Source of the DNA: Pseudoalteromonas xiamenensis
GTDB taxonomy: Bacteria > Pseudomonadota > Gammaproteobacteria > Enterobacterales > Alteromonadaceae
DNA: 64,000 bases
Direction: 5' to 3' (one strand)
Assembly: GCF_042431545.1 (NCBI RefSeq)
Contig: NZ_JBHLYX010000016.1
Both the position numbers and the translations under genes were made by a program. Positions 35,258 to 44,909 of this stretch are shown in pieces (within the stretch, counting starts at the first letter, position 1; every line of letters starts with the position of its first letter). Below the pieces are notes generated by a model. It saw only the letters and a list, made by a program, of their open reading frames with translations, was not told the origin of the DNA and made no database searches.

Positions 35258-35392
35258 AACAATTATATACTAAATTCAATAAAAACAATAAGATAAATGC
35301 TGTTTTCCGTTCTCTAGCCTTTATTTCCTTATATATTAACCATTCTTAAACTAACTTATTATTCTTAAAGTAAGGAAACAATCAAAACTTTT

Positions 35393-35457
35393 TGTAATGT
35401 CCATTAATTTATAGTTTTACAACAAAAGAGATGGACAATATAATAATAGACATTACA
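35393..35457. promoter_or_regulatory. Inverted sites upstream of parA, probable operator
   Basis: TGTAATGTCCATTAAT at 35393-35408 and its inverted near-copy TGTAATGTCTATTATT (minus strand of 35442-35457), with a partial third site in between (ATTGTCCAT, minus strand, near 35430). Position just before parA suggests repression by ParA, or a ParB site. Confidence 0.55.
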
Positions 35458-35472
35458 TCGAGGATATTGTGT

Positions 35473-36711
35473 ATGTCTATCAATAATAAAGCGCTGGCAA
35501 CGTATCGCCTGTTAAAAGCCACGGCGGAAGTCGCCGAAAAGTCACTTGAAGGAAGAATTCAACATTATAGAGCTCACCTAAAAACAGAAGATAAAGAGCT
35601 TAGAACATACACACAGAAAGCAGCTGCAGACTTACTGGGTTGTAACAACCGCACGTTAAAACGCAGACACGATCAAGGTGACTTTGATGCAATAGACATT
35701 AAGAAAGGTGCTAATGGTCATTATGCTTATACGTTAAGTAATATTTTCGAAATGGCTGAAGTTTTGGGTATAAAGCCAGATCACAGACAACCTTCGGATA
35801 AATTGCAAGTGATTGTGATCAACTCTTTGAAAGGTGGCTGTGGTAAAACAACGAGTCTAGTAAATATTGCAGCAGCGCTGGCGACTACAAACATCAAACG
35901 TTATCGTATTGGCATTATTGACCTCGATCCTCAAGGTTCTTCGTCTAGTTTTTTCCCAAGCAGTGAGCCTGATCCAATCACCGTTGGCGATCTTATGCGT
36001 GATTGCATTGAACTTGATGACGGTGAAACATGGGAATCAGTGGTGAGTCAATCGTTTAGACCTACCCATATTCCAAACATTCGCGTATTACCCTCAGGAA
36101 TGGATGACTTTTACTTCGAGCATGAAACCGCGACCTTGTTAAAGGAAAGCTCAGGTTATGCTCAAACTCGTCACTATCATAAGTTACTAGAGAAAGTTAT
36201 TGAACCTATCGAACACGAGTTTGATCTGATCTTAATAGACACTGCTCCGTCTTTAAACTTCATGTTTTACAATGCGTTAATGGCTTCAACGGCGATGCTT
36301 ATCCCCGTTCATCCTGAAGCCGTTGATTTCGATGCAAACAATAAGTATTTAAAGCGATTAGGCGAGATCTACCATACCGTTGCTGCGCTCGGTCATCAGG
36401 GTTGGGATTTCATGCAATTCGTGGTGACCAATTATGTCAAAGGAAATCACTCTCAACGCGACATAGTAAAGGACGTGAGAAGCGCCTTTGGTCGTCAAGT
36501 CATGAGTTATCCGATTAATCATAGCGCTGCAATTACAGCAAGCTCGTCGTCGTTTAACACTATTTTTGACCAAAAAACGTCTGACAGTTTAGCGAGTCGC
36601 GAATCATTGATAAAATCACAAGAAAATATTAAAGACGTCGTCGATGAATTAGAAATGTTGATCCGTGCAAACTGGGGTTCAACACAATCTCAACTAGATG
36701 AAACGGCGTAA
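35473..36711 (+). CDS. parA: ParA-type partition ATPase with N-terminal HTH
   Basis: About 412 residues from ATG 35473, with AGGA upstream; the frame opens 14 codons earlier, but the leading part overlaps the probable operator. Type Ia ParA: an N-terminal DNA-binding region (YTQKAAADLLGCNNRTLKRR) and deviant Walker A KGGCGKTT near 120, then IIDLDPQGSSSS and LILIDTAPSLNF. It moves the replicon's ParB-parS complexes and represses its own operon. parB follows after 12 bp. Similar to the ParA of P1 and of secondary chromosomes. Confidence 0.95.
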   Translation: MSINNKALATYRLLKATAEVAEKSLEGRIQHYRAHLKTEDKELRTYTQKAAADLLGCNNRTLKRRHDQGDFDAIDIKKGANGHYAYTLSNIFEMAEVLGIKPDHRQPSDKLQVIVINSLKGGCGKTTSLVNIAAALATTNIKRYRIGIIDLDPQGSSSSFFPSSEPDPITVGDLMRDCIELDDGETWESVVSQSFRPTHIPNIRVLPSGMDDFYFEHETATLLKESSGYAQTRHYHKLLEKVIEPIEHEFDLILIDTAPSLNFMFYNALMASTAMLIPVHPEAVDFDANNKYLKRLGEIYHTVAALGHQGWDFMQFVVTNYVKGNHSQRDIVKDVRSAFGRQVMSYPINHSAAITASSSSFNTIFDQKTSDSLASRESLIKSQENIKDVVDELEMLIRANWGSTQSQLDETA

Positions 36712-36723
36712 AGGAAGTAGCAC

Positions 36724-37686
36724 GTGGTTAAAAAAAGAAAAAATGACACTAGTATCGATCCTTTTGCGTCTCCTGTTGAAGCGGGTTCGTTAGACGCGTT
36801 ATTAGAAAAAGTGAATGTTGGCGATGTTATCACGATGCCCTCACCGAGTGACTCAAGCCGTGTCATTCGTTTAAAGTGTGTTGTTATCCCGCATGATCTA
36901 ATCGAAGCAACAACGACGGTTTATGGCAAAAATAGACGTGTTCAAGCACTTTTGAACGAAAAAGCGGTCTCAGATATTCTTCCTGCAATCAAAGCGGATG
37001 GACGTAACTTACACCCAGCTCTTTGTTGGATTAAAGAAGAACAGTGCCTTGTACTTGCAGGGACTCGTCGAAGAAAAGCCTGCCTCATGGCAGGTGCTGA
37101 TTATGTTGTATTACAGTCGACGGATTTTACTGAAGCGGATGCCGAAGCATTGGCAGTCTCATCAGATCAATATATCGCACCTAGTTTGTGGGAATTGGGC
37201 CAAGCTTATTGCGCTACGCGAGATGCATTGATCGAACAAGGTAAAAAGGGTTCATACCGCGAAATAGCAGCGATTGAAGGTGTATCTCATACTGCTGTCG
37301 CTGATTCAATTAAAGCGTATGAAGCCATTCCACAACAAGTATTGGAACTGTATCCAACGGCAAACCACTTAGGTCGAGAAGCTGCTAAAAAGCTCATTGC
37401 GGCAATCCAAGAAGACAAAGAAATGTTTGACTTGCTCGTTAATGAAGTAAAAAGCCAATCTTTCTTTAATGAAGACTTGTCTGATGACAAGAAAGCTGTG
37501 CTTATTACCAAATATCTGACGACGTTTGATGAAAAAGCAACACGTACAGAGATGTTAGTGAGTAGTGATTTTGTTAAATTACAGCGCAACTTAAAAAGTG
37601 GCGACGTTACAATCAAGATAGATAATCGGGTAATGACCGACAAACGCTTGGAACAATTGCAACGTTTGTTAGCTGGTTACAATTAA
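36724..37686 (+). CDS. parB: ParB-type partition protein
   Basis: 320 residues from a GTG with AAGGAAG upstream. The ParB/Spo0J-like N-domain includes NLHPALCWIKEEQCLVLAGTR followed by RRKACLMAGADY, and the HTH is GSYREIAAIEGVSHTAVAD near 180. The end LEQLQRLLAGY is a likely dimerisation helix. It should bind parS sites near the origin; I could not identify parS by eye. A terminator at 37691-37713 closes the operon. Confidence 0.93.
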   Translation: MVKKRKNDTSIDPFASPVEAGSLDALLEKVNVGDVITMPSPSDSSRVIRLKCVVIPHDLIEATTTVYGKNRRVQALLNEKAVSDILPAIKADGRNLHPALCWIKEEQCLVLAGTRRRKACLMAGADYVVLQSTDFTEADAEALAVSSDQYIAPSLWELGQAYCATRDALIEQGKKGSYREIAAIEGVSHTAVADSIKAYEAIPQQVLELYPTANHLGREAAKKLIAAIQEDKEMFDLLVNEVKSQSFFNEDLSDDKKAVLITKYLTTFDEKATRTEMLVSSDFVKLQRNLKSGDVTIKIDNRVMTDKRLEQLQRLLAGYN

Positions 37687-37690
37687 TTTA

Positions 37691-37713
37691 AGGGGCTCGT
37701 AATGAGCCCTTTT
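37691..37713 (+). terminator. Terminator of the parAB operon
   Basis: GGGGCTC and GAGCCCT around GTAAT, then TTTT. Confidence 0.8.
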
Positions 37714-37818
37714 CATGTCCAACCAGTATGAAAAGCCCAGAAAATGCGATAATTTCCCTTTAGCTCAACTCAACAAAGTCATATACTGGCTGGATATTTC
37801 ATTCGTTACCTCGGGTCA

Positions 37819-40800
37819 ATGTCATCTCAGCTGTCTAAAGAGCAATTATTCGCGTTATTTGCTGAAATTAAGGAAGAACAGGCACAGCAGTTTCCGCTTT
37901 CTGAGCGGTTTTTAAAGCAGTTTTTTAATGCTGCACTGCTGACAAAAGCTAAAGAATATCTGAATGACGGTCAGATTAGCTTTCTAGAACATTCTAGTTC
38001 GTTTTCAACAATAGACGCCCAAATATTAGGGAACCATGGCAACACGTTCACTCAGCACATTCGTATTCGAATGGTGAAAGGTGAGCCTTCCGTGGAAGCG
38101 CAGTGTACTTGCTCTCGAAATTCAAAATGTCGCCACATCGCGGCAGTGTTACTAAAGCTGAAGATAGACAACTCGGGTGGTTTTGGGGAAGAGTTTCTAG
38201 TCAACGATTGGTTGAATGAACTCGAAACCATTAGCCTAAACAACACGATCATCGAAGATCAAGTCCTCCTCTTTATTCTTGAAGCTAAGGGCAAAGAGCT
38301 TGTTTTACAACCCAAAATGAGTCCTTATCGTCCGGATGGACATTATCCGCTAGGTAGAGCTCTGACTGAGCAACAGCTAAACAGTCAAGTCGTACCCAAA
38401 GGATTGCTTGAATCTGATTTCCGTTTGCTCAGTTGGGTTCGTTCACAAAATACACCAGGTAATCTTATTATCAGTGGTGAATGGGGTGTGCATGCCCTCA
38501 TGCAAATGGCGAGAACAAAACGACTTTTCTTTTCAAGCTCGCGAAATCCCGTCACCGTGAGTCAGGCGAAAAAACTCGATTTAAACTGGCAAGCCTCGAA
38601 ATCAGATTGGCAACTGGCTTTTACATTAGGTTCTGAACATGCGTGGCAATTGGTGCAAACTGAACCACCTATGTATTTGGACACTCAATTGTCCCAAATA
38701 GGCTATGTACAAACCGCTCTGTCTGGAAAACAGCTTGCCCACATGATGAATATGCCGGCGATACCTGACGCGCGCTTAGAGCAAGTTGTCTCGCGATTTC
38801 AAAGTATTTTAGGACCGCAAATCGTGCCAGCCCCTAAACATTTGAAAAAGTCTTCTTCGATTGTAAAAGCCACTGATCCTCTCGCTCCAACTTTGATGTT
38901 GGACGTAAGCGACGATGAACAGCTTGTGATGACGCTGTCTGTTGCAAAGGCAAAGCAAGTTTTGAAAGACGATTTGCAGGCAAAACTCAGCAAATCAGCC
39001 GCGCAACTTAAGAGTTTTGGTTTAGTGTTAAGCGACCCCGAAAAGTGGTTGTTTACGCTACCGTTGACAGGGTACACCGCAAGCCATTGGTTTGAGTACG
39101 AAGTTAAGCCTCAACTCATCCAACTAGGCTGGAGCATTTTAGGCTCAGGGCCTGAATACAAAGTAAATACTCCTAAAGTAACGCTTGAGCTAAAACGAGA
39201 CAGTCATCACCATATTCTCGGTAAGGTGAGGTTTGACGGTCAGCTCATTTCTTTACATTGGGACAAGAGTGCTGAGTTGGAAGCGAATCAGTTCGCAAAT
39301 AAATTCCACTACGTATCACTTGGCGACAAGATCTACGCCATCGCAATGGAAGCGTACAGTGCGTTGCTCGAGCTACAGGACCGATTTAGCTATTACGCCT
39401 CAAGTTCTCAGTTCAAGTTCCCGTTATCTTTTGCTCGTTCGCTGATGAATTATTCGGCGGTGAATCCAGATTGCAAAGATAAAGCGCTGCAACGTTATTT
39501 AGAGGAATTGAACACGCCTCAAAGTGCAGAGCAAGTCGTGCAGAATCTTGGCGAACAAACCTTTAAATTACGTGACTATCAGCAGCAAGGCTTGCATTGG
39601 TTAAGTTTCCTCAACCGTCATAAGTTAGGCGGTATTCTTGCCGATGACATGGGTCTTGGTAAAACCCTGCAAGTTATCGCGTACTTTATTTCGCAGCACA
39701 ATATTCTGACAACGAAACCGAGTTTAATCGTGTGCCCAACGAGCTTAGTTGGCAACTGGCAGAGTGAATTTGCGCGTTTCGCTCCTCATCTACCGCTGTT
39801 GACCATTCACGGTTCTCAGCGTGAAAAGTATTTCCCTGAACTGGCAAAAGCTCGTTTTATTTTAACAACTTACCCGTTGCTAAAGCGTGACTTAACCCAT
39901 TATAAAGGGCTGGATTTCGATTCTATTGTACTGGATGAAGCGCAATACATTAAAAATGAGTCAGCGCAAATTTCAAAATGCGTAAAACAGCTGTCCGCGG
40001 GTTTTAAACTGTGTTTGAGCGGCACGCCAGTTGAAAACAACTTGCTCGAGCTTAAGTCACTGCTCGATTTTGTTATGCCAGATGTTCTTGGTACCAAACA
40101 ACAATTCAAACAGTATTTCCAGCTGCCTATTGAACGCGACAACTACCGTGAGCGTGCATCCGAGCTGAAGCAATTGTTAGCACCGTTTATTTTGCGTCGA
40201 ACGAAAGCTGACGTGGTAAAAGAATTACCAAGTAAGACTGAGTTGGTTAAAGAATTGGAGTTCTCGACAGCGCAATCGGCACTGTACCAAGCTGTGCTGT
40301 CGAATCTTGAACTTAAATTGTTGGATCTATTCCGAGAGCAAGGGGTTGAATGCAGTAAACTGGCATTCCTAGACGCCCTGTTGAAATTGCGTCAAATCTG
40401 TTGCCATCCAAGTCTTGTCGATGCGAACTCGACAGCCTTGAGTGCGAAATTTGAGTGGCTGGGTCATCACCTACCTATCATGTTGGCTGAAGGCCGTAAG
40501 GTTATTATTTTCAGCCAGTTTACGAGTGTTTTGGATCTAATTGCAGCGCAATGCACTAAACAAGGGATCCGCTTTGCTATGCTGACGGGTCAAACCCGTC
40601 ATCGAGACAAGGTGATCAGTGAATTCACTCAAGGTCATAGTGATGTATTCTTGATAAGCTTAAAAGCTGGCGGTACGGGGTTGAATTTAACTCAAGCAGA
40701 TACTGTCATTCATTTTGACCCTTGGTGGAATCCTGCGGTTGAAGCGCAAGCTACAGACAGAGCTTATCGAATTGGGCAAGACAAACCCGTGTTTGTCTAC

Positions 40801-40944
40801 AAGCTTATTATGAACAACTCGATAGAACAAAAAGTGTATCAAATGCAAAAGGATAAGCAGGCTTTGGTCGATGCATTGTTCGAGGATAAAAGCATTAGTT
40901 TGAGTAAATTTGACGAAAAACAAATGCTTGAGTTATTAAAGTAA
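37819..40944 (+). CDS. SNF2-family helicase with SWIM zinc finger
   Basis: 1041 residues. Near residue 95 a SWIM finger (CTCSRNSKCRHIA, C-x-C-x5-C-x-H). The SNF2 core occupies the C-terminal half: Walker A ILADDMGLGKTLQVIA, LDEAQYIKN, CLSGTPVENNLLEL, and motifs V-VI AGGTGLNLTQADTVIHFD and QATDRAYRIGQ. Bacterial SWIM/SNF2 proteins are ATP-driven DNA translocases thought to remodel protein-DNA or transcription complexes; the exact role is unknown. It lies downstream of parAB in the same direction with its own start; no strong Shine-Dalgarno is visible. Confidence 0.93.
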   Translation: MSSQLSKEQLFALFAEIKEEQAQQFPLSERFLKQFFNAALLTKAKEYLNDGQISFLEHSSSFSTIDAQILGNHGNTFTQHIRIRMVKGEPSVEAQCTCSRNSKCRHIAAVLLKLKIDNSGGFGEEFLVNDWLNELETISLNNTIIEDQVLLFILEAKGKELVLQPKMSPYRPDGHYPLGRALTEQQLNSQVVPKGLLESDFRLLSWVRSQNTPGNLIISGEWGVHALMQMARTKRLFFSSSRNPVTVSQAKKLDLNWQASKSDWQLAFTLGSEHAWQLVQTEPPMYLDTQLSQIGYVQTALSGKQLAHMMNMPAIPDARLEQVVSRFQSILGPQIVPAPKHLKKSSSIVKATDPLAPTLMLDVSDDEQLVMTLSVAKAKQVLKDDLQAKLSKSAAQLKSFGLVLSDPEKWLFTLPLTGYTASHWFEYEVKPQLIQLGWSILGSGPEYKVNTPKVTLELKRDSHHHILGKVRFDGQLISLHWDKSAELEANQFANKFHYVSLGDKIYAIAMEAYSALLELQDRFSYYASSSQFKFPLSFARSLMNYSAVNPDCKDKALQRYLEELNTPQSAEQVVQNLGEQTFKLRDYQQQGLHWLSFLNRHKLGGILADDMGLGKTLQVIAYFISQHNILTTKPSLIVCPTSLVGNWQSEFARFAPHLPLLTIHGSQREKYFPELAKARFILTTYPLLKRDLTHYKGLDFDSIVLDEAQYIKNESAQISKCVKQLSAGFKLCLSGTPVENNLLELKSLLDFVMPDVLGTKQQFKQYFQLPIERDNYRERASELKQLLAPFILRRTKADVVKELPSKTELVKELEFSTAQSALYQAVLSNLELKLLDLFREQGVECSKLAFLDALLKLRQICCHPSLVDANSTALSAKFEWLGHHLPIMLAEGRKVIIFSQFTSVLDLIAAQCTKQGIRFAMLTGQTRHRDKVISEFTQGHSDVFLISLKAGGTGLNLTQADTVIHFDPWWNPAVEAQATDRAYRIGQDKPVFVYKLIMNNSIEQKVYQMQKDKQALVDALFEDKSISLSKFDEKQMLELLK

Positions 40945-41088
40945 GCTGTGAACACAGAGGTGCATTTTGCCTTTTAGTGGCAAGTGGTGCACTTGAATTG
41001 ATTATTAAACTGACTAATTTCTGTACGCAATCGAAATAAGTTACAAATTTCTAAAAATAGTTGGAACTTTTCGAACAAAGCCGAAGTC

Positions 41089-41187
41089 TATAATTATGCT
41101 TGTTGAGCAATTGTCAGTAAGCATATGTTGATTTCCCCCTTTTTGATTACGTATTTGTAATGAAGCCGACCAATGTGTCGGCTTTTT
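41089..41187 (+). ncRNA. Candidate small RNA with a strong terminator
   Basis: The gap of about 340 bp after the helicase gene has a TATAAT at 41089-41094 and a classic terminator at 41163-41187 (AAGCCGAC, CAATGT loop, GTCGGCTTTTT). The helicase stop is 220 bp upstream, so the terminator may end a transcript of about 87 nt beginning near 41101. No proper -35 box is visible and I cannot match a known RNA family; read-through termination is the alternative. Confidence 0.35.
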
Positions 41188-41288
41188 ATTTGGCTCTTTG
41201 TGAATGTTTTTTCAACAAATAAATCCTTTCCATATTTGATCCATATTTATGAATTTAAATTACATCATTGAAATGGAGGAGCGCCATC

Positions 41289-41495
41289 ATGTTACAAATC
41301 GAAGCACAAAGGAAAACTACGGAACTGACGTTTATTGAGACAGAATCGTACTTAGATAAACTACTAGTTGAAGAAGTGGCGAATAGTGACGATCTCAAAA
41401 GTATCTTAGGTATGTTATTATTTGATGATACGTTATCGTCTCAATTAAAGCGTCAAGTTGAGCGCCAATTAAAACAACTGAAAGGTTGTAATTAA
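41289..41495 (+). CDS. Small hypothetical protein upstream of the response regulator
   Basis: About 68 residues from ATG 41289, which has GGAGGA upstream. The sequence is helical and soluble, ending LSSQLKRQVERQLKQLKGC. I recognise no family. It is 14 bp before the response regulator gene in the same direction and probably in one transcript, so it may be a modulator of that regulator. Confidence 0.65.
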   Translation: MLQIEAQRKTTELTFIETESYLDKLLVEEVANSDDLKSILGMLLFDDTLSSQLKRQVERQLKQLKGCN

Positions 41496-41509
41496 GGTTT
41501 AGAAACATC

Positions 41510-42196
41510 ATGAGTCACGTCTTAATTGTGGAAGACGATTTTGATATCGCTGCGCAAGTTAAGTTATTTTTTGAAGCAAGCGGATTTAAAACTACCCATA
41601 TAGCTGATGGTGCGTTGGTGATTGAGAGTGTAAAGACTCACTCACCGGATGTAGTGCTCCTCGACATCATGTTACCTAATAAAAATGGGGTAGACTGTTT
41701 ACGCGAAATCCGCACATTCTCGCATGTGCCTGTCGTGATGTTAACTGCCAAAGCAGAAGAGGCAGATCGATTAAAAGGGCTGGAAGTGGGCGCAGATGAC
41801 TATGTCTGTAAGCCATTTAGTGCCGCTGAGCTTGTCATGCGAGTTAAAGCGATTTTGCGTCGTTGTATGCCTGTTGCGGCTGAATCGACGTCCGTAAATC
41901 AAATTGAAGTAGACGAACACGCGTTGACTGTGAATTTATTCGGTAAATCGCTTGGTTTAACAAAAGTTGAATTTGAAGTCTTTGCTTTGCTCTACAAGGC
42001 ACCGAACAGGGTGTTTTCTCGTCAGCAAATATTGGATTACATTCAGCCGGATAACTTTGATATTTCTGATCGCGTTATCGATAGCCATATCAAAAATATC
42101 CGTAAAAAAATCAAGCAACTCGATTGCTGTCCAAAACTTGTCGAGTCGGTCTATGGAGCGGGATACCGTTATAACGCCCAACAGCTGACAGACTAA
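41510..42196 (+). CDS. OmpR/PhoB-type response regulator, BaeR-like
   Basis: 228 residues. Receiver domain: LIVEDDFDIAAQV with the acidic pair, VVLLDIMLPNKNG giving the phospho-accepting aspartate near 52, VVMLTAKAEEADRLKGLEVG and the lysine in VCKPFS. The winged-helix output domain ends LVESVYGAGYRY. The linker ILRRC and VIDSHIKNIRKKIK resemble BaeR. No histidine kinase gene is adjacent, so its partner is elsewhere on the genome; a BaeS-like kinase fragment sits at the far end of this window, but pairing is not shown. Confidence 0.92.
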   Translation: MSHVLIVEDDFDIAAQVKLFFEASGFKTTHIADGALVIESVKTHSPDVVLLDIMLPNKNGVDCLREIRTFSHVPVVMLTAKAEEADRLKGLEVGADDYVCKPFSAAELVMRVKAILRRCMPVAAESTSVNQIEVDEHALTVNLFGKSLGLTKVEFEVFALLYKAPNRVFSRQQILDYIQPDNFDISDRVIDSHIKNIRKKIKQLDCCPKLVESVYGAGYRYNAQQLTD

Positions 42197-42279
42197 TTCA
42201 AAGACACGGGCAATCTCTAGGTCATTTCTCTGAGCTGATGTATTATTCTTAAAAAAGAACAATACATTGGCTGCATTCC

Positions 42280-43707
42280 ATGGAATTTATCACTCTGAAT
42301 TGGTTATCCATTCTTCTCGGTTCCGGTGTGGGTTTACTCGCCACCTTGCCTTTGTATTTTTCTGTCCGCTCTAATGCCATTTTACTTGGTAAAGAGTTAA
42401 AGGTTAGTAAGGATACACTTACTGAATCTGACGCATTGAATAAAGCACTCTCCGAGCAACTTGGTCAAAGCAAAGAACTTGCCCAGCATTTCAAAACCAA
42501 AGCAGAACAACTCGAACAGCAAAATCACCAATTGAATGCTTATTGGCGCCAATCACAAACAGAAACCAAAGAATCTCAAGCGCTTGCCCAAGAATTAGAG
42601 ATAGAACTGCACGGCATCCGCAATACCCTCGAAATGAAAGAACACTCTTTCAAAGAACAGCTCGCACAACTTGAAGCGGCGAAAGAGCACTTGAAAAAAG
42701 AATTCAGCATACTTGCGAATCAAATCTTTGAAGAGAAATCCGCCAAGTTTACAAACATGAGCCAGCAAAGCATTGAGCAATTATTAAAGCCCGTACAAGG
42801 TGAGCTAAAAGGATTTCGCGATAAAATGGAGGCTATCCATAGCGAAGACCTCAAACAACGAGCAGCGCTCAAACAAGAACTGTTGCATTTACAAGCAAAC
42901 AGTCAAGCAATTACCGAGCAAGCTCATCGACTTACAACAGCACTACAAGGTCAAAAGAAAACCCAAGGAAATTGGGGGGAATTGATGTTGGAAAATGTGT
43001 TAGACAGCGCGGGATTACGACTTGGTCAGGATTATGAGCGTGAAGTTCATTTCAATACGGTAGAAGGTAAATATCGTCCAGATGTGATTGTTCACTTACC
43101 GCAAGAGCGTCATTTAGTCATTGATGCGAAAACCTCATTTAACGCTTATACACGTTACGTGAATGCAGAAACTGAGGTAGAAGCAAAGCAGGCATTACAG
43201 GAACACGTGAATGCGGTTGCGGCTCGGATAAACGAGTTAGCGGATAAAATGTACCAAAGTTTACCGGGGTTAAATTCTCCAGAAGTCGTTATTTTGTTTA
43301 TGCCTATCGAGTCTGCATTTGTTGAAGCCTTGAAATGCGAACCTACGCTTTACCAGCAAGCGTTAGAGCGCAATATCTTAGTGGCGACCCCCACTACCCT
43401 ACTCACCAGTTTGAACATTGTTAAACAGCTTTGGCGATTTGAGGCACAAAGCCATTATGCACGTGAGCTCGCTCAGCGTGCCGAACGTTTTTACAGTAAA
43501 TTAAATAGTTTCCTGAACAGTATGGAAGGGGTTGGAAAACAGTTGGATAAAGCCAAAGAGAGCTATGAACGCGCATTTTCTCAGCTTTATATGGGGAAAG
43601 GTAATCTCATCAAACAGGCTTCCGAATTTAAAGAATTAGGCGTTTCTGTCACCAAAGAGCTACCCGCAGAGAGTCTGGAGAAAGCAAAACTAGAACTCGA
43701 GCCATAA
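42280..43707 (+). CDS. rmuC: DNA recombination protein RmuC
   Basis: 475 residues. An N-terminal membrane anchor (ILLGSGVGLLATLPLYF) is followed by a coiled coil to about 210 (glutamine/glutamate-rich heptads) and the RmuC nuclease-like domain: GNWGELMLENVLDSAGL, YRPDVIVHLP, LVIDAKTSFNAY and IESAFVEAL. RmuC limits inversions and rearrangements at short inverted repeats. The fold is PD-(D/E)XK-like, with D in RPDVIVHL and D-A-K in VIDAKTS. Single gene, 83 bp after the response regulator. Confidence 0.95.
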   Translation: MEFITLNWLSILLGSGVGLLATLPLYFSVRSNAILLGKELKVSKDTLTESDALNKALSEQLGQSKELAQHFKTKAEQLEQQNHQLNAYWRQSQTETKESQALAQELEIELHGIRNTLEMKEHSFKEQLAQLEAAKEHLKKEFSILANQIFEEKSAKFTNMSQQSIEQLLKPVQGELKGFRDKMEAIHSEDLKQRAALKQELLHLQANSQAITEQAHRLTTALQGQKKTQGNWGELMLENVLDSAGLRLGQDYEREVHFNTVEGKYRPDVIVHLPQERHLVIDAKTSFNAYTRYVNAETEVEAKQALQEHVNAVAARINELADKMYQSLPGLNSPEVVILFMPIESAFVEALKCEPTLYQQALERNILVATPTTLLTSLNIVKQLWRFEAQSHYARELAQRAERFYSKLNSFLNSMEGVGKQLDKAKESYERAFSQLYMGKGNLIKQASEFKELGVSVTKELPAESLEKAKLELEP

Positions 43708-43806
43708 CTCGGTATTAAGGTCAACGGAATAGATCTCGTTTTGATGATTGGCCGCTTTACACTGATTTTGCGTGACTATACCTAAACGACCCTTTAGTGA
43801 GTCAAT

Positions 43807-44481
43807 TTAGATTCCATACTTGTTTGTAAAGGCTTTAAGGCCCTCAGGCGTGAACTGGATCACTCTTGAGTCTAAATCTTGATTTGCCCACTTGCTATTT
43901 AGCACATCATTTAATACCCATTCGCCGAGGCTGCCCGCTAAATGGCTTCGTCTTTCACTCCAGTCTAAACACGCCTTGCAAATTGGCCGACGGCTAATTT
44001 TAAAGACACTAAAATCAACGCCAATCTTGCTAAAAAACGCCTGTCCTGAAGTTGTTAATGCAAGTTCGGTATTGTTTTCAATGAGCCAGCCGTTGTCTAG
44101 CAAAGCATCAAATAGTTTGACACCTAACTCCCCTGCGAGATGGTCGTAACAAATTCGGGCTTTTCTCAATCTTTCATTTTTAGGGCCTGTGGAAATTCGC
44201 GAGGGTGATACCAAAGCGCTGAGATTCAGCATTTGCTCAATAAGTTCAGCGACCTCTGCACTCTTTAACTGAAAATATTTATGACGACCCTGCTTTCGAA
44301 CGATTAACAGTTCACCTTCAACCAGTTTCATTAGGTGGCTGCTCGCTGTTTGAGGCGTGATGTCTGCTTCAAGGGATAGCTCTGTTGCGGTTAACGCTTT
44401 ACCACTCATGAGGGCGGTAAGCATTTTTGAGCGGGCTGTATCGCCAAGCAAGTTTCCGATGTAGGCAATGTTTGGTTCCAT
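43807..44481 (-). CDS. ArsR-type winged-helix regulator
   Basis: About 224 residues from ATG 44481, preceded by GAGGGG; the frame opens four codons earlier. The N-terminal wHTH (DTARSKMLTALMSGKALTAT, ELSLEADITPQTASSHLMKL, VRKQGRHKYFQL) is ArsR-like without the metal-binding cysteine pair; a second wHTH-like half follows, with CKACLDWSERRSHLAG. It diverges from the NIPSNAP/monooxygenase/LysE operon across about 86 bp and is the likely regulator of it. Confidence 0.88.
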   Translation of the reverse strand: MEPNIAYIGNLLGDTARSKMLTALMSGKALTATELSLEADITPQTASSHLMKLVEGELLIVRKQGRHKYFQLKSAEVAELIEQMLNLSALVSPSRISTGPKNERLRKARICYDHLAGELGVKLFDALLDNGWLIENNTELALTTSGQAFFSKIGVDFSVFKISRRPICKACLDWSERRSHLAGSLGEWVLNDVLNSKWANQDLDSRVIQFTPEGLKAFTNKYGI

Positions 44482-44567
44482 ATATCCCCTCATAGTTCGG
44501 TGGCCATCGAAGCATCACACTTGATTGGCACGTAGACTGCCAAAAAACCGAAATGGAGACAACCCGT

Positions 44568-44909
44568 TTGAAAATAACCTGCTTTATTGAATACCAAATC
44601 GACCCGTTCAAATTAGATTGTTTTGAACAATACGCCGATAACTGGAGCAAAATTATTCCCCAATGTGGAGGCGAGTTACTTGGGTATTTTTTACCTCACG
44701 AAGGCACTAATAACAAAGCATTCGGCTTAATCAGCTTCGATTCTTTAGCAAATTATGAAAGTTACAGACGCCGATTACATGTGTCTGAACAAGGTCAATG
44801 CAATTTTAACTTTGCTCAAACTGAAAGGTTTATTGTGTTTGAAAGGCGCACGTTTTTGCGACCTGTTTTGTCAACGTACCTACAAAGCCCTAAAGGAGAA
44901 AACATATGA
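44568..44909 (+). CDS. NIPSNAP-family protein
   Basis: About 113 residues if a TTG at 44568 is used: GGAG lies 8 bp before it, and family members start at this point (ITCFIEYQIDPFKLD). An ATG at 44553 is the alternative. The dimeric alpha/beta-barrel fold of NIPSNAP is related to ABM monooxygenases; the function is unknown. It overlaps the next gene by 4 bp (ATGA). Confidence 0.85.
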   Translation: MKITCFIEYQIDPFKLDCFEQYADNWSKIIPQCGGELLGYFLPHEGTNNKAFGLISFDSLANYESYRRRLHVSEQGQCNFNFAQTERFIVFERRTFLRPVLSTYLQSPKGENI

